This document shows positions 1-6,041 of a stretch of 7,309 nucleotides of DNA, piece by piece (the stretch's first letter is position 1; each line of letters opens with the position of its first letter). The notes below the pieces were generated by a model that searched no databases, was not told the origin of the DNA, and saw only the letters and a program-made list of their open reading frames with translations. Origin of the DNA: CAZLLV01 sp964560325 (GTDB taxonomy: Bacteria; Acidobacteriota; Thermoanaerobaculia; Multivoradales; DATKCC01); contig CAZLLV010000021.1 in assembly GCA_964560325.1 (NCBI GenBank), positions 1-7,309 on the forward strand, given 5' to 3'. A program made the position numbers and the translations under genes.

Positions 1-821
1 GCGACGACATCCATTTCCTGCAGGCGGCGGCGAACGTGCTGACGGCGGTGCTCGAGCGCGAGCGCGTGGAAGAGGAGCTACGGCGCAGCCGCGCGGAGCT
101 CGCCCTGCGCGTCGCCGAGGACCGGCTCCGCCGCTCCGAGCGGCTCGCCTCCCTCGGCACCTTGGCCGCCGGGATCGCGCACGAGATCAACAACCCGGTC
201 AACACCATCCTGATGACCGCCGAGTCCGCCCGGATGGCGCTACGCTCCGGCCGCTCGAACGGACGGCTCGACGAGGATCTTTCGGTCGTCGTCCAAGAGG
301 CCGAGCGGTGCGGGGAGATCGTGCGCAAGGTCCTCGACTTCGTGCGCGAGCGACGGCCGGAACGCAAGGACGAGGATGTCAACGAGCTCGTTCGATCGGC
401 CGTGCTGATGGCTCAGAAGGTGCTGCGCGGCCGAACCCCCGAGATCGGCGTCGACCTGGCCGAGGCGCTCCCGCGGGTGAACCTGAGCCGCGCGGAGATG
501 GAGCAGGCGCTCATCCACCTGATCCGCAACGGGCTCGAATCGAGCGACGACGAGGAGCCGGCGAACGTGGTGGTGCGGACGCTCACCGAGGGCGACCGCG
601 TCACCCTCGCCGTCGAAGACGACGGCATCGGAGTGGCCTCGGAGGTGCGCGACCGCATCTTCGACCCGTTCTTCACCACGCGGCGCGACAAGGGCGGTGC
701 CGGCCTCGGCCTCTCTCTCGCCCACTCGATCGTCACCGATCACGGCGGGACGATCGACGTGGAGAGCGAGGCTGGCGAAGGCTCGACCTTCCGCATCGAG
801 CTGCCGGCCGCGAGGACCTGA
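1..821 (+). CDS. Sensor histidine kinase, 3' part (GAF end, HisKA, HATPase_c)
   Basis: This is the C-terminal 272 residues of a sensor histidine kinase; the 5' end lies outside the window. The frame is already open at position 3, and its first residues (DDIHFLQAAANVLTAVLERER) look like the last helix of a GAF domain, so the GTG at 36 is internal. A charged linker follows, then the H-box LGTLAAGIAHEINNP with the phosphoacceptor His codon at 180-182. The ATP-binding domain has an N-box (LIRNGLESS), the G1 motif VEDDGIG, an F-box (IFDPFFTT) and the G2 motif GGAGLGLSLA, so it looks fully active. The family autophosphorylates on His and passes the phosphate to a receiver Asp. The response regulator begins 3 nt after the stop and is the obvious partner. 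The stimulus cannot be told because the sensory part is missing. The kinase assignment is firm. Confidence 0.95.
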   Translation, partial: DDIHFLQAAANVLTAVLERERVEEELRRSRAELALRVAEDRLRRSERLASLGTLAAGIAHEINNPVNTILMTAESARMALRSGRSNGRLDEDLSVVVQEAERCGEIVRKVLDFVRERRPERKDEDVNELVRSAVLMAQKVLRGRTPEIGVDLAEALPRVNLSRAEMEQALIHLIRNGLESSDDEEPANVVVRTLTEGDRVTLAVEDDGIGVASEVRDRIFDPFFTTRRDKGGAGLGLSLAHSIVTDHGGTIDVESEAGEGSTFRIELPAART

Positions 822-3092
822 CTCTTGGCGCCCCGGGCCCGGATCCTGCTGGTCGAGGACGAAGAGAACTGCGTCCGGGCCCTCGAGTACTTCCTCTCCC
901 AGAACGGCTACGAGGTGGTCGCGGCGCCGCGGGCGCGGGAGGCGATCGAGCTCGCCGCCGACTTCCACCCCGACGTGCTGCTGACCGACCTCTTCCTGGC
1001 CGACAAGGAGGGCGGAGCCGAGGTCGCCCGGGCCCTCCTGGAGGAGGACCCGAACCTGCCGGTGATCGTGATCAGCGGGCTGCCCGAGCCGGAGATCCGG
1101 CGCCGGATCGACGGCCTGCCGGTCTTTCGCGTGTGCACCAAGCCGCTCCGGCTGAGCGCGGTGGCCGAGGTGGTCGAGAGTGCGCTCGCACACGCGCGCA
1201 ACGGCTTCGAACCCACCGTCGTGCCCTGAGACGGTCCCGGCTCTGGGCACGAACGCTTCCCGGTCCTGGAAGCCGGAGACGTCGTCCGACAGCGCTCCGA
1301 CCGGCGGCAGCGTGTACTCCTGGACCAGGCCGGACGAGGTCTGGCGCACCATCACCTCGACCTCCGACGGAGTGAAGCGGCTGATCTGCACCCAGAGGAA
1401 GCCGTTCGGCCGCGGGCCGATCACCTTGACGAACACCTCCGGACGGCCGGCGAGAGCGCCGCTCGCGCAGAAGGTCTCCACGATGCAGTTCGCCTCCGCC
1501 TGCCCCTGGACGGTCGGGCCGCCGACCGGCGTGATGTTCACCTGGAACTCGAAGCCGGGCAGCTCCGGCGTGCTCAGCCAGCCGTCGCCCGGATCGCCGA
1601 CGCCGAGGAACGGCGCCGCCAGGTCGAACGAGGTGTAGAAGTTGCCGTCGAGCTCGTCGTTCAGCACGCTGCAGCCGTCCTCGACGTTCGGACCGCAGGC
1701 GCCGAAGAGCTGACCGACCACCTGGCCGTTGCCGAGCATCAGCGGCGCGCCCGAGCTGCCGCCGTAGGTGCCGCCCTCCAGGAAGACCGTGTGGTGGAAG
1801 ATCTCGAGGTCGTTGACCGCCGGGTCGCCGGGGCCGGTGGCACAGGTCAGGATCTCGGCCTGTCCCTTGACCCGATACCGGGTGTACTGCTGGGAGAGCA
1901 CTTCGTCGAACGGCACCGGGTGGGAGATCCGGTGGAGAATCGTGTTCGCGGGCTGCACCGGCACCTCGGCGTTCCAGCCGAGGAGCGTGCGGCCGGCCGG
2001 GAGCGCCATGCCGAGCAGCGTGAAGTCGCTGTCGGCGGAGGTGACCAGGAGCTGCGAGCCGTTGGTCCGGGGCAGGCTGGCGAGGTTCGGCTCGCCGCCG
2101 CCGCAGACCGAGGTCCGGAAGTCCCAGAACGCCTCCACTCCCGCCGCCTCGGTCGGCGTCGAGACACAGTGGTTGGCGGTCAGGAAGGGCGGATCGAGAT
2201 CGTTCGGCGCCTCCTGGGCCAGGTTGAGCACGCCGCCGCTACAGACAGCAAAGAAGGGGCCGAAGGGGAACTCGTAGGTGGCGATCGCCCGGCTCGCCTC
2301 GTCGGCCACCGGAAAGACCGCCGGGGAGACGCACGAGACGTCGATCAAGCAGTCGCCCGCTCCCTTGGTGACCACGAACGGATCGAGGATCGGTGCACCG
2401 GTCATGTCGAGCCGGAAGATCTGCCCGACCCGGTCGATCGTGAACCCGCGGTCGGCGGCCGCGGCACTTTCGAAGGCGCCGGCCGGCAGCTCGACCTCCA
2501 GCCGGATCGTCTCGCCGCCGACGCTCGGGGTCCAGAGCTCGCCCTCGAAGGCGAGCTCCGGCGCGAAGGCGACCGTCTCGCCGTCGTCGTCGTAGACCCA
2601 CATCCGGGTGCCGGCGGGCAGATCGAAGTCGGCGAGGTGGAGGCGCAGGCGGTGCGCGTTCGCGACCCGTACCGACGCGCCCCAGACGGTCGAGCCGGAG
2701 CCGACGCGGGCGAAGGCGCCGCCGGCGTGGAGGCCGGCCGGAGCGTTCGTGATCGAGGCGTCGAAGCGGACCGCGCGCGCGGACGGCACCGCCCGCACGA
2801 TGCCGTTGCGCATCGGCACCCGGTCGGCGCGGTTCCACTCGGCGATCGCGCGCACCGCGTCGGCGGCACCTTCTTCGGCGACCACCAGGTCGGCCAGCGG
2901 CTCGACCGCGAAGCCGGCGGCGATGCGGGCGGGGGGCTCCTCCACCGCGGCCGAGAGCTGGGCAGCGGCGACGGGCGGGGCGGGCAGGAGCGGCGCGCTA
3001 CGGGAGCCCTGGGCGCCGGCCGGCGCGAAGCCGGCGGCACCGAGCAGGAAGGCGACGGTCAGGACGAGAACGGTGCGAAAGCGAGTCGACAT
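240..3092 (-). CDS. Secreted lysyl-endopeptidase-like S1 serine protease, stop codon apparently lost
   Basis: This is a secreted trypsin-fold protease. ATG 3092 is chosen because GAGGA lies 7 nt upstream; ATG 3122 has no such site. Residues 1 to about 28 are a signal peptide (STRFR, then a hydrophobic run, ending PAGA-QG). Residues about 110-205 form a beta-rich pro-region (LHLADFDLPAGTRMWVYDDDGE). A Cys pair in DCLIDVSC leads into the catalytic domain. The triad is H308 (LTANHC), D356 (SDFTLL) and S447 (GGSSGAP). These and the many Cys resemble Achromobacter lysyl endopeptidase relatives; Lys specificity is not shown. Residues about 531-616 are a C-terminal beta domain (VIGPRPNGFLWVQISRFTPSEVEV), ending DREAFVP at 1245. 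There the frame fails to stop and runs on to TAG at 240, antisense to the response regulator and kinase. The natural product is probably 616 residues; the literal one is 950. Confidence 0.85.
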   Translation of the reverse strand: MSTRFRTVLVLTVAFLLGAAGFAPAGAQGSRSAPLLPAPPVAAAQLSAAVEEPPARIAAGFAVEPLADLVVAEEGAADAVRAIAEWNRADRVPMRNGIVRAVPSARAVRFDASITNAPAGLHAGGAFARVGSGSTVWGASVRVANAHRLRLHLADFDLPAGTRMWVYDDDGETVAFAPELAFEGELWTPSVGGETIRLEVELPAGAFESAAAADRGFTIDRVGQIFRLDMTGAPILDPFVVTKGAGDCLIDVSCVSPAVFPVADEASRAIATYEFPFGPFFAVCSGGVLNLAQEAPNDLDPPFLTANHCVSTPTEAAGVEAFWDFRTSVCGGGEPNLASLPRTNGSQLLVTSADSDFTLLGMALPAGRTLLGWNAEVPVQPANTILHRISHPVPFDEVLSQQYTRYRVKGQAEILTCATGPGDPAVNDLEIFHHTVFLEGGTYGGSSGAPLMLGNGQVVGQLFGACGPNVEDGCSVLNDELDGNFYTSFDLAAPFLGVGDPGDGWLSTPELPGFEFQVNITPVGGPTVQGQAEANCIVETFCASGALAGRPEVFVKVIGPRPNGFLWVQISRFTPSEVEVMVRQTSSGLVQEYTLPPVGALSDDVSGFQDREAFVPRAGTVSGHDGGFEAVARVCERTLDHLGHRAQPERLGAHAKDRQAVDPAPDLRLGQPADHDHRQVRVLLQEGPGDLGSALLVGQEEVGQQHVGVEVGGELDRLPRPRRRDHLVAVLGEEVLEGPDAVLFVLDQQDPGPGRQESGPRGRQLDAEGRAFASLALHVDRPAVIGDDRVGEREAEAGTALVAPRGEERVEDAVAHLRGHSDAVVFDGEGDAVALGERPHHHVRRLLVVARFEPVADQVDERLLHLRAAQVHPRERLGQVDADLGGSAAQHLLSHQHGRSNELVDILVLAFRPSLAHEVEDLAHDLPAPLGLLDDDRKILVEPSVRAAGA
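812..816 (+). promoter_or_regulatory. Ribosome binding site for the response regulator
   Basis: GAGGA lies inside the last codons of the kinase gene, 8 nt before a TTG codon at 825. It supports the TTG as the start. The receiver sequence contains no other Met codon, and starting any later would cut into the first beta strand. Confidence 0.65.
825..1229 (+). CDS. Single-domain response regulator (receiver only)
   Basis: This is a 134-residue receiver (REC) domain with no output domain, so it probably acts by protein contact or in a phosphorelay rather than by binding DNA. The canonical residues are present: the acidic cluster E11-D12-E13 after ILLV, phosphoacceptor D55 in VLLTDLF, S84 in VIVISG (the Thr/Ser switch position) and K106 in CTKP. 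The start is TTG, backed by GAGGA 8 nt upstream; the next residues, APRARILLVEDEE, are a normal receiver start. It lies 3 nt after the histidine kinase stop and is almost certainly co-transcribed with it. After the receiver only a short tail (AHARNGFEPTVVP) remains. The last three codons, GTG CCC TGA, lie within a palindrome shared with the end of the convergent protease gene. The function of the pair is unknown. Confidence 0.93.
   Translation: MAPRARILLVEDEENCVRALEYFLSQNGYEVVAAPRAREAIELAADFHPDVLLTDLFLADKEGGAEVARALLEEDPNLPVIVISGLPEPEIRRRIDGLPVFRVCTKPLRLSAVAEVVESALAHARNGFEPTVVP
1219..1252. terminator. Imperfect palindrome between convergent genes, possible bidirectional terminator
   Basis: Positions 1219-1252 pair with themselves: 8 bp (TCGTGCCC with GGGCACGA), a T-T mismatch (1227/1244), 3 bp (GAG with CTC), an A-G mismatch (1231/1240), then CG with CG around a GTCC loop. 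That is a strong hairpin in either direction, at the meeting point of two convergent genes, where a shared terminator would be expected. No T-tract follows on either side, so an intrinsic-terminator role is inferred from position and structure only. The left arm contains the stop codon of the response regulator; the right arm contains the codon where the protease would be expected to stop. Confidence 0.5.
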
Positions 3093-3099
3093 GCGGAAA

Positions 3100-3104
3100 T
3101 CCTC
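3100..3104 (-). promoter_or_regulatory. Ribosome binding site for the protease
   Basis: GAGGA on the minus strand lies 7 nt before ATG 3092 and decides the start over the in-frame ATG at 3122, which is preceded by CTTTCCCC. The shorter form also places a basic n-region directly before the hydrophobic signal-peptide core. Confidence 0.7.
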
Positions 3105-3133
3105 GGTGGGTGGCGCGTCCATGGGGAAAGATG

Positions 3134-3139
3134 ATCATA
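3134..3139 (-). promoter_or_regulatory. Possible -10 element (TATGAT) before the protease gene
   Basis: TATGAT differs from the sigma-70 consensus TATAAT at one position and sits in a 120-nt gap before the protease. Transcription starting about 7 nt downstream would give a leader of roughly 35 nt to ATG 3092, but too short a leader for ATG 3122. No convincing -35 box is found at 16-18 nt spacing (GAGTCT at 17), so support is weak. The same CGTATGAT string occurs before the M20 peptidase gene. Confidence 0.35.
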
Positions 3140-3212
3140 CGACAGTCGAGACACGGAGACTCCGAGCCCGGGTGAAGCGTCCGGGCGTCGGCGGGCGGCC
3201 TGGAAACGGTAC

Positions 3213-4115
3213 TCAGTCGCGGCCGTCCGAGCTGGCGCTGACGCGCGCCGCGCCGGGATCGACGGCGATCGGGATGATGCTGCCCGGCTGGCGGCCGGCC
3301 AGCGCGTCGTAGCCGCCACGGTGACTCTCGGGCGGCGGGTGGATCGGGGGCGGGTCGCGGCGCGGCGGCCGGCGGTCGTGGCCGCGGGGAACATGGACGA
3401 CCGTACCCGGATAGGCGGCGAATGGCCCGTAGCCGGCATAGGCGCCGACCACCGCCGGCGCGGTCGCGACCGGAGCCGCGGCCTCCTCCGCCTGCTCCTC
3501 GAGCTGCGACAGGGCGAGGAGCGTGATCGCACGTTCGAGCCGCTCCTCGCGCGCTCGCCGTTCGGCGTCCGCGCGCGCCTCCTGCGCCGCCCGGGCGCGC
3601 TCGACGACGACCGAGCCCGGCAGCCACTCGTCGCCCACCCGCACGAAGCCGCGGCGGGCCATGAGCCGGGCCTCGGTCAGCCACTCCCCGCTCTCGCCGT
3701 CGAAGGTGTAACCGGCGGCCTGGAGGACCGGCGCCAGCCCGTCGAGCCGGGGATCGAGCGCGGCGGCCCGCAGGCCGGCCTCGCGCGCACCCTCGCCGAA
3801 GCCGCGAGCGTGTGCCCAGTGGGCGAGATCGAGCCAGTCGCGCGCCGTGGCGGCCGGGTCGAGCGCGGCGCGGCGCTCGAGGTACTCGCCGAGGACCGAG
3901 TCGCCCTCGTCTATCCGCTCGACCCAGGAGGCGGTCAGGCCCATCTCGCCGTGCCCCATGCGGATGCGGACCATGTCGCCGTCCCGGCGGGCCACCACGT
4001 CTTCGAACACCTGACCGTTCGTCAGGTAGACGTCGTCCGCGGCGGCCTCCGGGGGCGCGGCGGACGCGAGAAGGGCGACGAGCGAGAGGGCGGCGGCGTG
4101 CGCTGAGGGTCTCAA
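3213..4115 (-). CDS. Secreted protein of unknown function (DVYLTNGQ family-like, Pro/His-rich tail)
   Basis: I cannot give this 300-residue protein a function. The start is TTG 4115, supported by a strong GGAGG 6 nt upstream. Residues 1 to about 26 look like a signal peptide ending EAAA. A short beta-rich module follows (DDVYLTNGQVFEDVVARRDGDMVRIR), ending in WVERIDEG. Residues 75-145 are helical and TPR-like (LDLAHWAHARGF, LRAAALDP). Two WL-containing segments come next (GEWLTEAR and DEWLPG), then a charged Ala/Arg/Glu helix at about 169-212 that may be a coiled coil. The C-terminus from about 215 is low complexity, Ala/Gly/Tyr-rich then Pro/His/Arg-rich (RRPPRRDPPPIHPPPE). This layout recalls periplasmic or envelope proteins of Acidobacteria and Planctomycetes that start 'DVV-L-NG'. 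It starts 42 nt after yhbY and precedes the secreted protease by 120 nt. Confidence 0.8.
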   Translation of the reverse strand: MRPSAHAAALSLVALLASAAPPEAAADDVYLTNGQVFEDVVARRDGDMVRIRMGHGEMGLTASWVERIDEGDSVLGEYLERRAALDPAATARDWLDLAHWAHARGFGEGAREAGLRAAALDPRLDGLAPVLQAAGYTFDGESGEWLTEARLMARRGFVRVGDEWLPGSVVVERARAAQEARADAERRAREERLERAITLLALSQLEEQAEEAAAPVATAPAVVGAYAGYGPFAAYPGTVVHVPRGHDRRPPRRDPPPIHPPPESHRGGYDALAGRQPGSIIPIAVDPGAARVSASSDGRD

Positions 4116-4121
4116 GATCGG

Positions 4122-4126
4122 CCTCC
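4122..4126 (-). promoter_or_regulatory. Ribosome binding site deciding the TTG start at 4115
   Basis: GGAGG on the minus strand lies 6 nt before TTG 4115, an ideal distance. It gives a product with a complete signal peptide, so the non-ATG start is well supported. Confidence 0.7.
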
Positions 4127-4157
4127 GGGGAGAATGGGTCGTAATGCTGTCAACGCA

Positions 4158-4454
4158 TCAAGGAAGCCGGATCTTCCGGGCCTCCCGGTCGGAGTTGCGG
4201 CGGAAGAGGATCGCCATCGTTCCGATCGAGCCGACCAGCTCGGGCCCGAGCCGCTCGACGATCGTGCCCGCGATCTCCCGCCGCTCGTCGCGGTCGGCCG
4301 CGATCTTGATCTTCACCAGCTCGTGGTGGTCGAGGGCGCGGTCGATCTCGGTCAGCACGCCCTCGGTCAGCCCCCTCTGCCCCACCTGCACCACCGGATC
4401 GAGCCCGTGGGCCAGGCCACGCAGGTGCTTGCGCTGAACGCCGGTCAGATTCAT
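4158..4454 (-). CDS. yhbY: YhbY-type CRM-domain RNA-binding protein
   Basis: This 98-residue protein matches the YhbY family along its full length. It opens MNLTGVQRKHLRGLAHGLDPVVQVGQRGLTEGV, close to E. coli YhbY (MNLSTKQKQHLKGLAH). The GxxG loop that contacts RNA is GQRG at 25-28. The middle ALDHHELVKIKI and the end FRRNSDREARKIRLP are also typical. In E. coli, YhbY associates with pre-50S particles and acts in large-subunit assembly. The ATG is 14 nt after the M20 peptidase stop, and AGGG lies 7 nt before it, so the two genes are probably co-transcribed; a functional link between them is not evident. The length is normal for the family, and I see no defect. Confidence 0.95.
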   Translation of the reverse strand: MNLTGVQRKHLRGLAHGLDPVVQVGQRGLTEGVLTEIDRALDHHELVKIKIAADRDERREIAGTIVERLGPELVGSIGTMAILFRRNSDREARKIRLP

Positions 4455-4468
4455 CCCGTCACCCTACC

Positions 4469-5950
4469 TCACTCGCCACCCGCGCCGCCCTCCATCAGGG
4501 AGCGGTAGAAGCGGATCATCCGGTGGTAGTCCTCGATCGCCAGGCGCTCGTCGGTGCCGTGGACCCGCTCGAGGTCGCCCGGACCGACGGTGTAGGGCAC
4601 GAAGCGGTAGACGTGCGGCGTGAGACCGGTGTAGTGGCGGGCGTCGGTGCCGCCGAGGACGAGCGAGGGCGCGACCGGGGCGCCCGGCTCGAGGCGCTGG
4701 AAGGTGCTCCGGATCAGCTCGTACGCCGGCCCCTCGGCCGGGGAGACCGGGCTCGCCTCGCTCCCGAAGTCGCCGTAGCGCACCACCTCGACCCGGGGAT
4801 CGGCGATCGCCCGCTCGACGTGCGCGATCACCTCTTCGGCGGTGTCGCGCGGATGGAGGCGGAAGTTGACGACCGCGCTCGCCTGCGTCGGCAGCACGTT
4901 GTCCTTGACGCTGCCGGCGAGCATGGTCGGAGCGACGGTGGTGCGGATCAGCGCGTCGGTCGCCGCCTGCCGGGCGAGGTCGCGCGTCACCAGCGGCTCG
5001 AAGAGCCAGAGGTTCGCGAGCACCAGGCGCTTGTCGAAGTCCATCTCCGGCGCCAGCGCGAGGAACAGCTCCTCGACCGGCCCGTCGATGCCGGCGGGCA
5101 GCGGCGCCTTGCGCAGCCGATCGAGGGCGCGCACCAGCACGTCGACCGCGGTCTGGCGCGGCGGCGCCGAGGAGTGCCCGCCCTCCCCGTGCGCGCGCAG
5201 CTCGAGGCTCAGATACCCCTTCTCCGCCACGCCGATCAGGGCGACCGGCGCCTCGATCCCGGGCATGATCCCTTCGACCACCGCGAGCCCCTCGTCGAGC
5301 ACCAGGAAGGGCTCGACCCCCTGCCCCTCGAGCGCCGCCGCCAGCGCCCGGGCGCCCGCGCCGCCGACCTCCTCGTCGTGGCCGAAGGCGAGGATCACCG
5401 GCCGCCGGGGCGAAACGCCGTCGCGGATCATCCCCTCGACCGCCTCCAGGATCGCCACCAGCGACCCCTTGTCGTCCATCGCGCCGCGGCCCCAGACGTA
5501 GTCGTCCGCGACGATGCCCTGGAACGGCGGATGGGTCCAGGCGGTGCCGGGCTCGATCGGCACCACGTCCTGGTGCGCGAGGAGGACGAGCGGCGCCGCC
5601 CCCGGCTCCCCCGCGTCCCAGGTGAAGAGGAGGCTGCCGCCCGCCAGCACCTGCCGGTCGAGATCGCGGTGGACGCGCGGGAAGTGCCGCGCGAGGTAGC
5701 GGCGCAGGCGGACGAGCGAGCGATCCTGGGGCGGCTGGCCGCCGGCGCCGGTGACGGTCCGGATGCGCAGCGCGCCGGCGAGCCGCTCGACCGCCTCCAG
5801 GTCGACGTGAACCGTCTCGTCCCCGCCCTCCGCCGGCGCCGCGGCAGGGAGACTCGACTCGAGCCCGAGGGTACGGGCGACGATGACGCTCCCGAGGACG
5901 ACGAGCAAGACGAGGAAAAGGGCTCCACCGGCGAGGATGGCTCGTTTCAT
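4469..5950 (-). CDS. Membrane-anchored M20 metallopeptidase, PM20D1/carboxypeptidase S-like
   Basis: This is a 493-residue di-zinc M20 peptidase with one N-terminal hydrophobic segment (about 4-25) after MKR, probably a signal anchor or signal peptide that places the enzyme outside the membrane. Family residues are intact: H126 and D128 in LLAHQDVVP, bridging D159 in GRGAMDDKG, general base E193 and ligand E194 in GHDEEVGG, D219 in VLDEG, H439 in GGTDARHY, and the dimer-lid His H259 in GGHSSAPP. Segments such as EKGYLSLEL, GHSSAPP, NLWLFEPLVTR, IRTTVAPTM and NFRLHP closely recall animal PM20D1, which hydrolyses or makes N-fatty-acyl amino acids, and yeast carboxypeptidase S. The substrate here could be such a lipid amide or a dipeptide; sequence alone does not decide. 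ATG 5950 has GGAG only 4 nt upstream. yhbY follows after 14 nt. Confidence 0.92.
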   Translation of the reverse strand: MKRAILAGGALFLVLLVVLGSVIVARTLGLESSLPAAAPAEGGDETVHVDLEAVERLAGALRIRTVTGAGGQPPQDRSLVRLRRYLARHFPRVHRDLDRQVLAGGSLLFTWDAGEPGAAPLVLLAHQDVVPIEPGTAWTHPPFQGIVADDYVWGRGAMDDKGSLVAILEAVEGMIRDGVSPRRPVILAFGHDEEVGGAGARALAAALEGQGVEPFLVLDEGLAVVEGIMPGIEAPVALIGVAEKGYLSLELRAHGEGGHSSAPPRQTAVDVLVRALDRLRKAPLPAGIDGPVEELFLALAPEMDFDKRLVLANLWLFEPLVTRDLARQAATDALIRTTVAPTMLAGSVKDNVLPTQASAVVNFRLHPRDTAEEVIAHVERAIADPRVEVVRYGDFGSEASPVSPAEGPAYELIRSTFQRLEPGAPVAPSLVLGGTDARHYTGLTPHVYRFVPYTVGPGDLERVHGTDERLAIEDYHRMIRFYRSLMEGGAGGE

Positions 5951-5983
5951 GACGCTCCGCGGACGTTGGACGACGGTCCGCCC

Positions 5984-6012
5984 ATCATACGCGCTCGCCG
6001 CGCATCGGAGAA
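5984..6012 (-). promoter_or_regulatory. Possible sigma-70-type promoter before the M20 peptidase gene
   Basis: On the minus strand TTCTCC (6007-6012, 3 of 6 matches to TTGACA) is followed after 17 nt by TATGAT (5984-5989, 5 of 6 matches to TATAAT). It lies in the 91-nt gap between nadC and the peptidase gene. A start about 7 nt downstream would give a leader of about 27 nt. The spacing is ideal but the -35 is poor, so this is a candidate only. Confidence 0.4.
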
Positions 6013-6041
6013 AGAGGTTCGGGCGGGGTCCGGAGGGGGGA

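Larger units (their letters stand above)
240..1244 (-). other. Open read-through tail of the protease frame, antisense to both signalling genes
   Basis: From AGA at complement 1242-1244, the protease frame continues for 334 codons to TAG at complement 240-242. Its codons lie exactly on top of the plus-strand codons of the response regulator and kinase. In that register a stop appears only where the plus gene uses TTA, CTA or TCA, which are rare at this GC content; the closing TAG is simply a CTA Leu codon of the kinase. The translated tail is rich in Arg, Gly, Asp and His, with no domain I recognise and no resemblance to the protease's own C-terminal domain. I regard it as not selected for coding. 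Confidence 0.75.

Noticed and set aside
308..1375. Plus-strand open frame overlapping kinase, regulator and the convergent junction
   Set aside because: It is an offset frame of two well-supported genes, with an Arg/Gly/Pro/Ala-rich product typical of a shifted GC-rich frame.
3093..3122. Upstream ATG at 3122 as the protease start
   Set aside because: No ribosome binding site precedes it, and it would put acidic residues (DAPPTEDF) before the signal peptide; ATG 3092 has GAGGA at 7 nt.
1791..3134. Plus-strand open frame of about 447 codons antisense to the protease
   Set aside because: Same in-register antisense effect; the product is low in complexity and the protease has its full triad and signal peptide.
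3321..4106. Plus-strand open frame of 261 codons antisense to the secreted unknown protein
   Set aside because: In-register shadow. The minus strand has a signal peptide and a strong ribosome binding site; the plus strand has neither.
4148..4153. Perfect TTGACA on the minus strand near the end of yhbY, as a -35 box for the secreted unknown gene
   Set aside because: At 16-18 nt downstream there is only CCCCGG-like sequence, so no -10 element goes with it.
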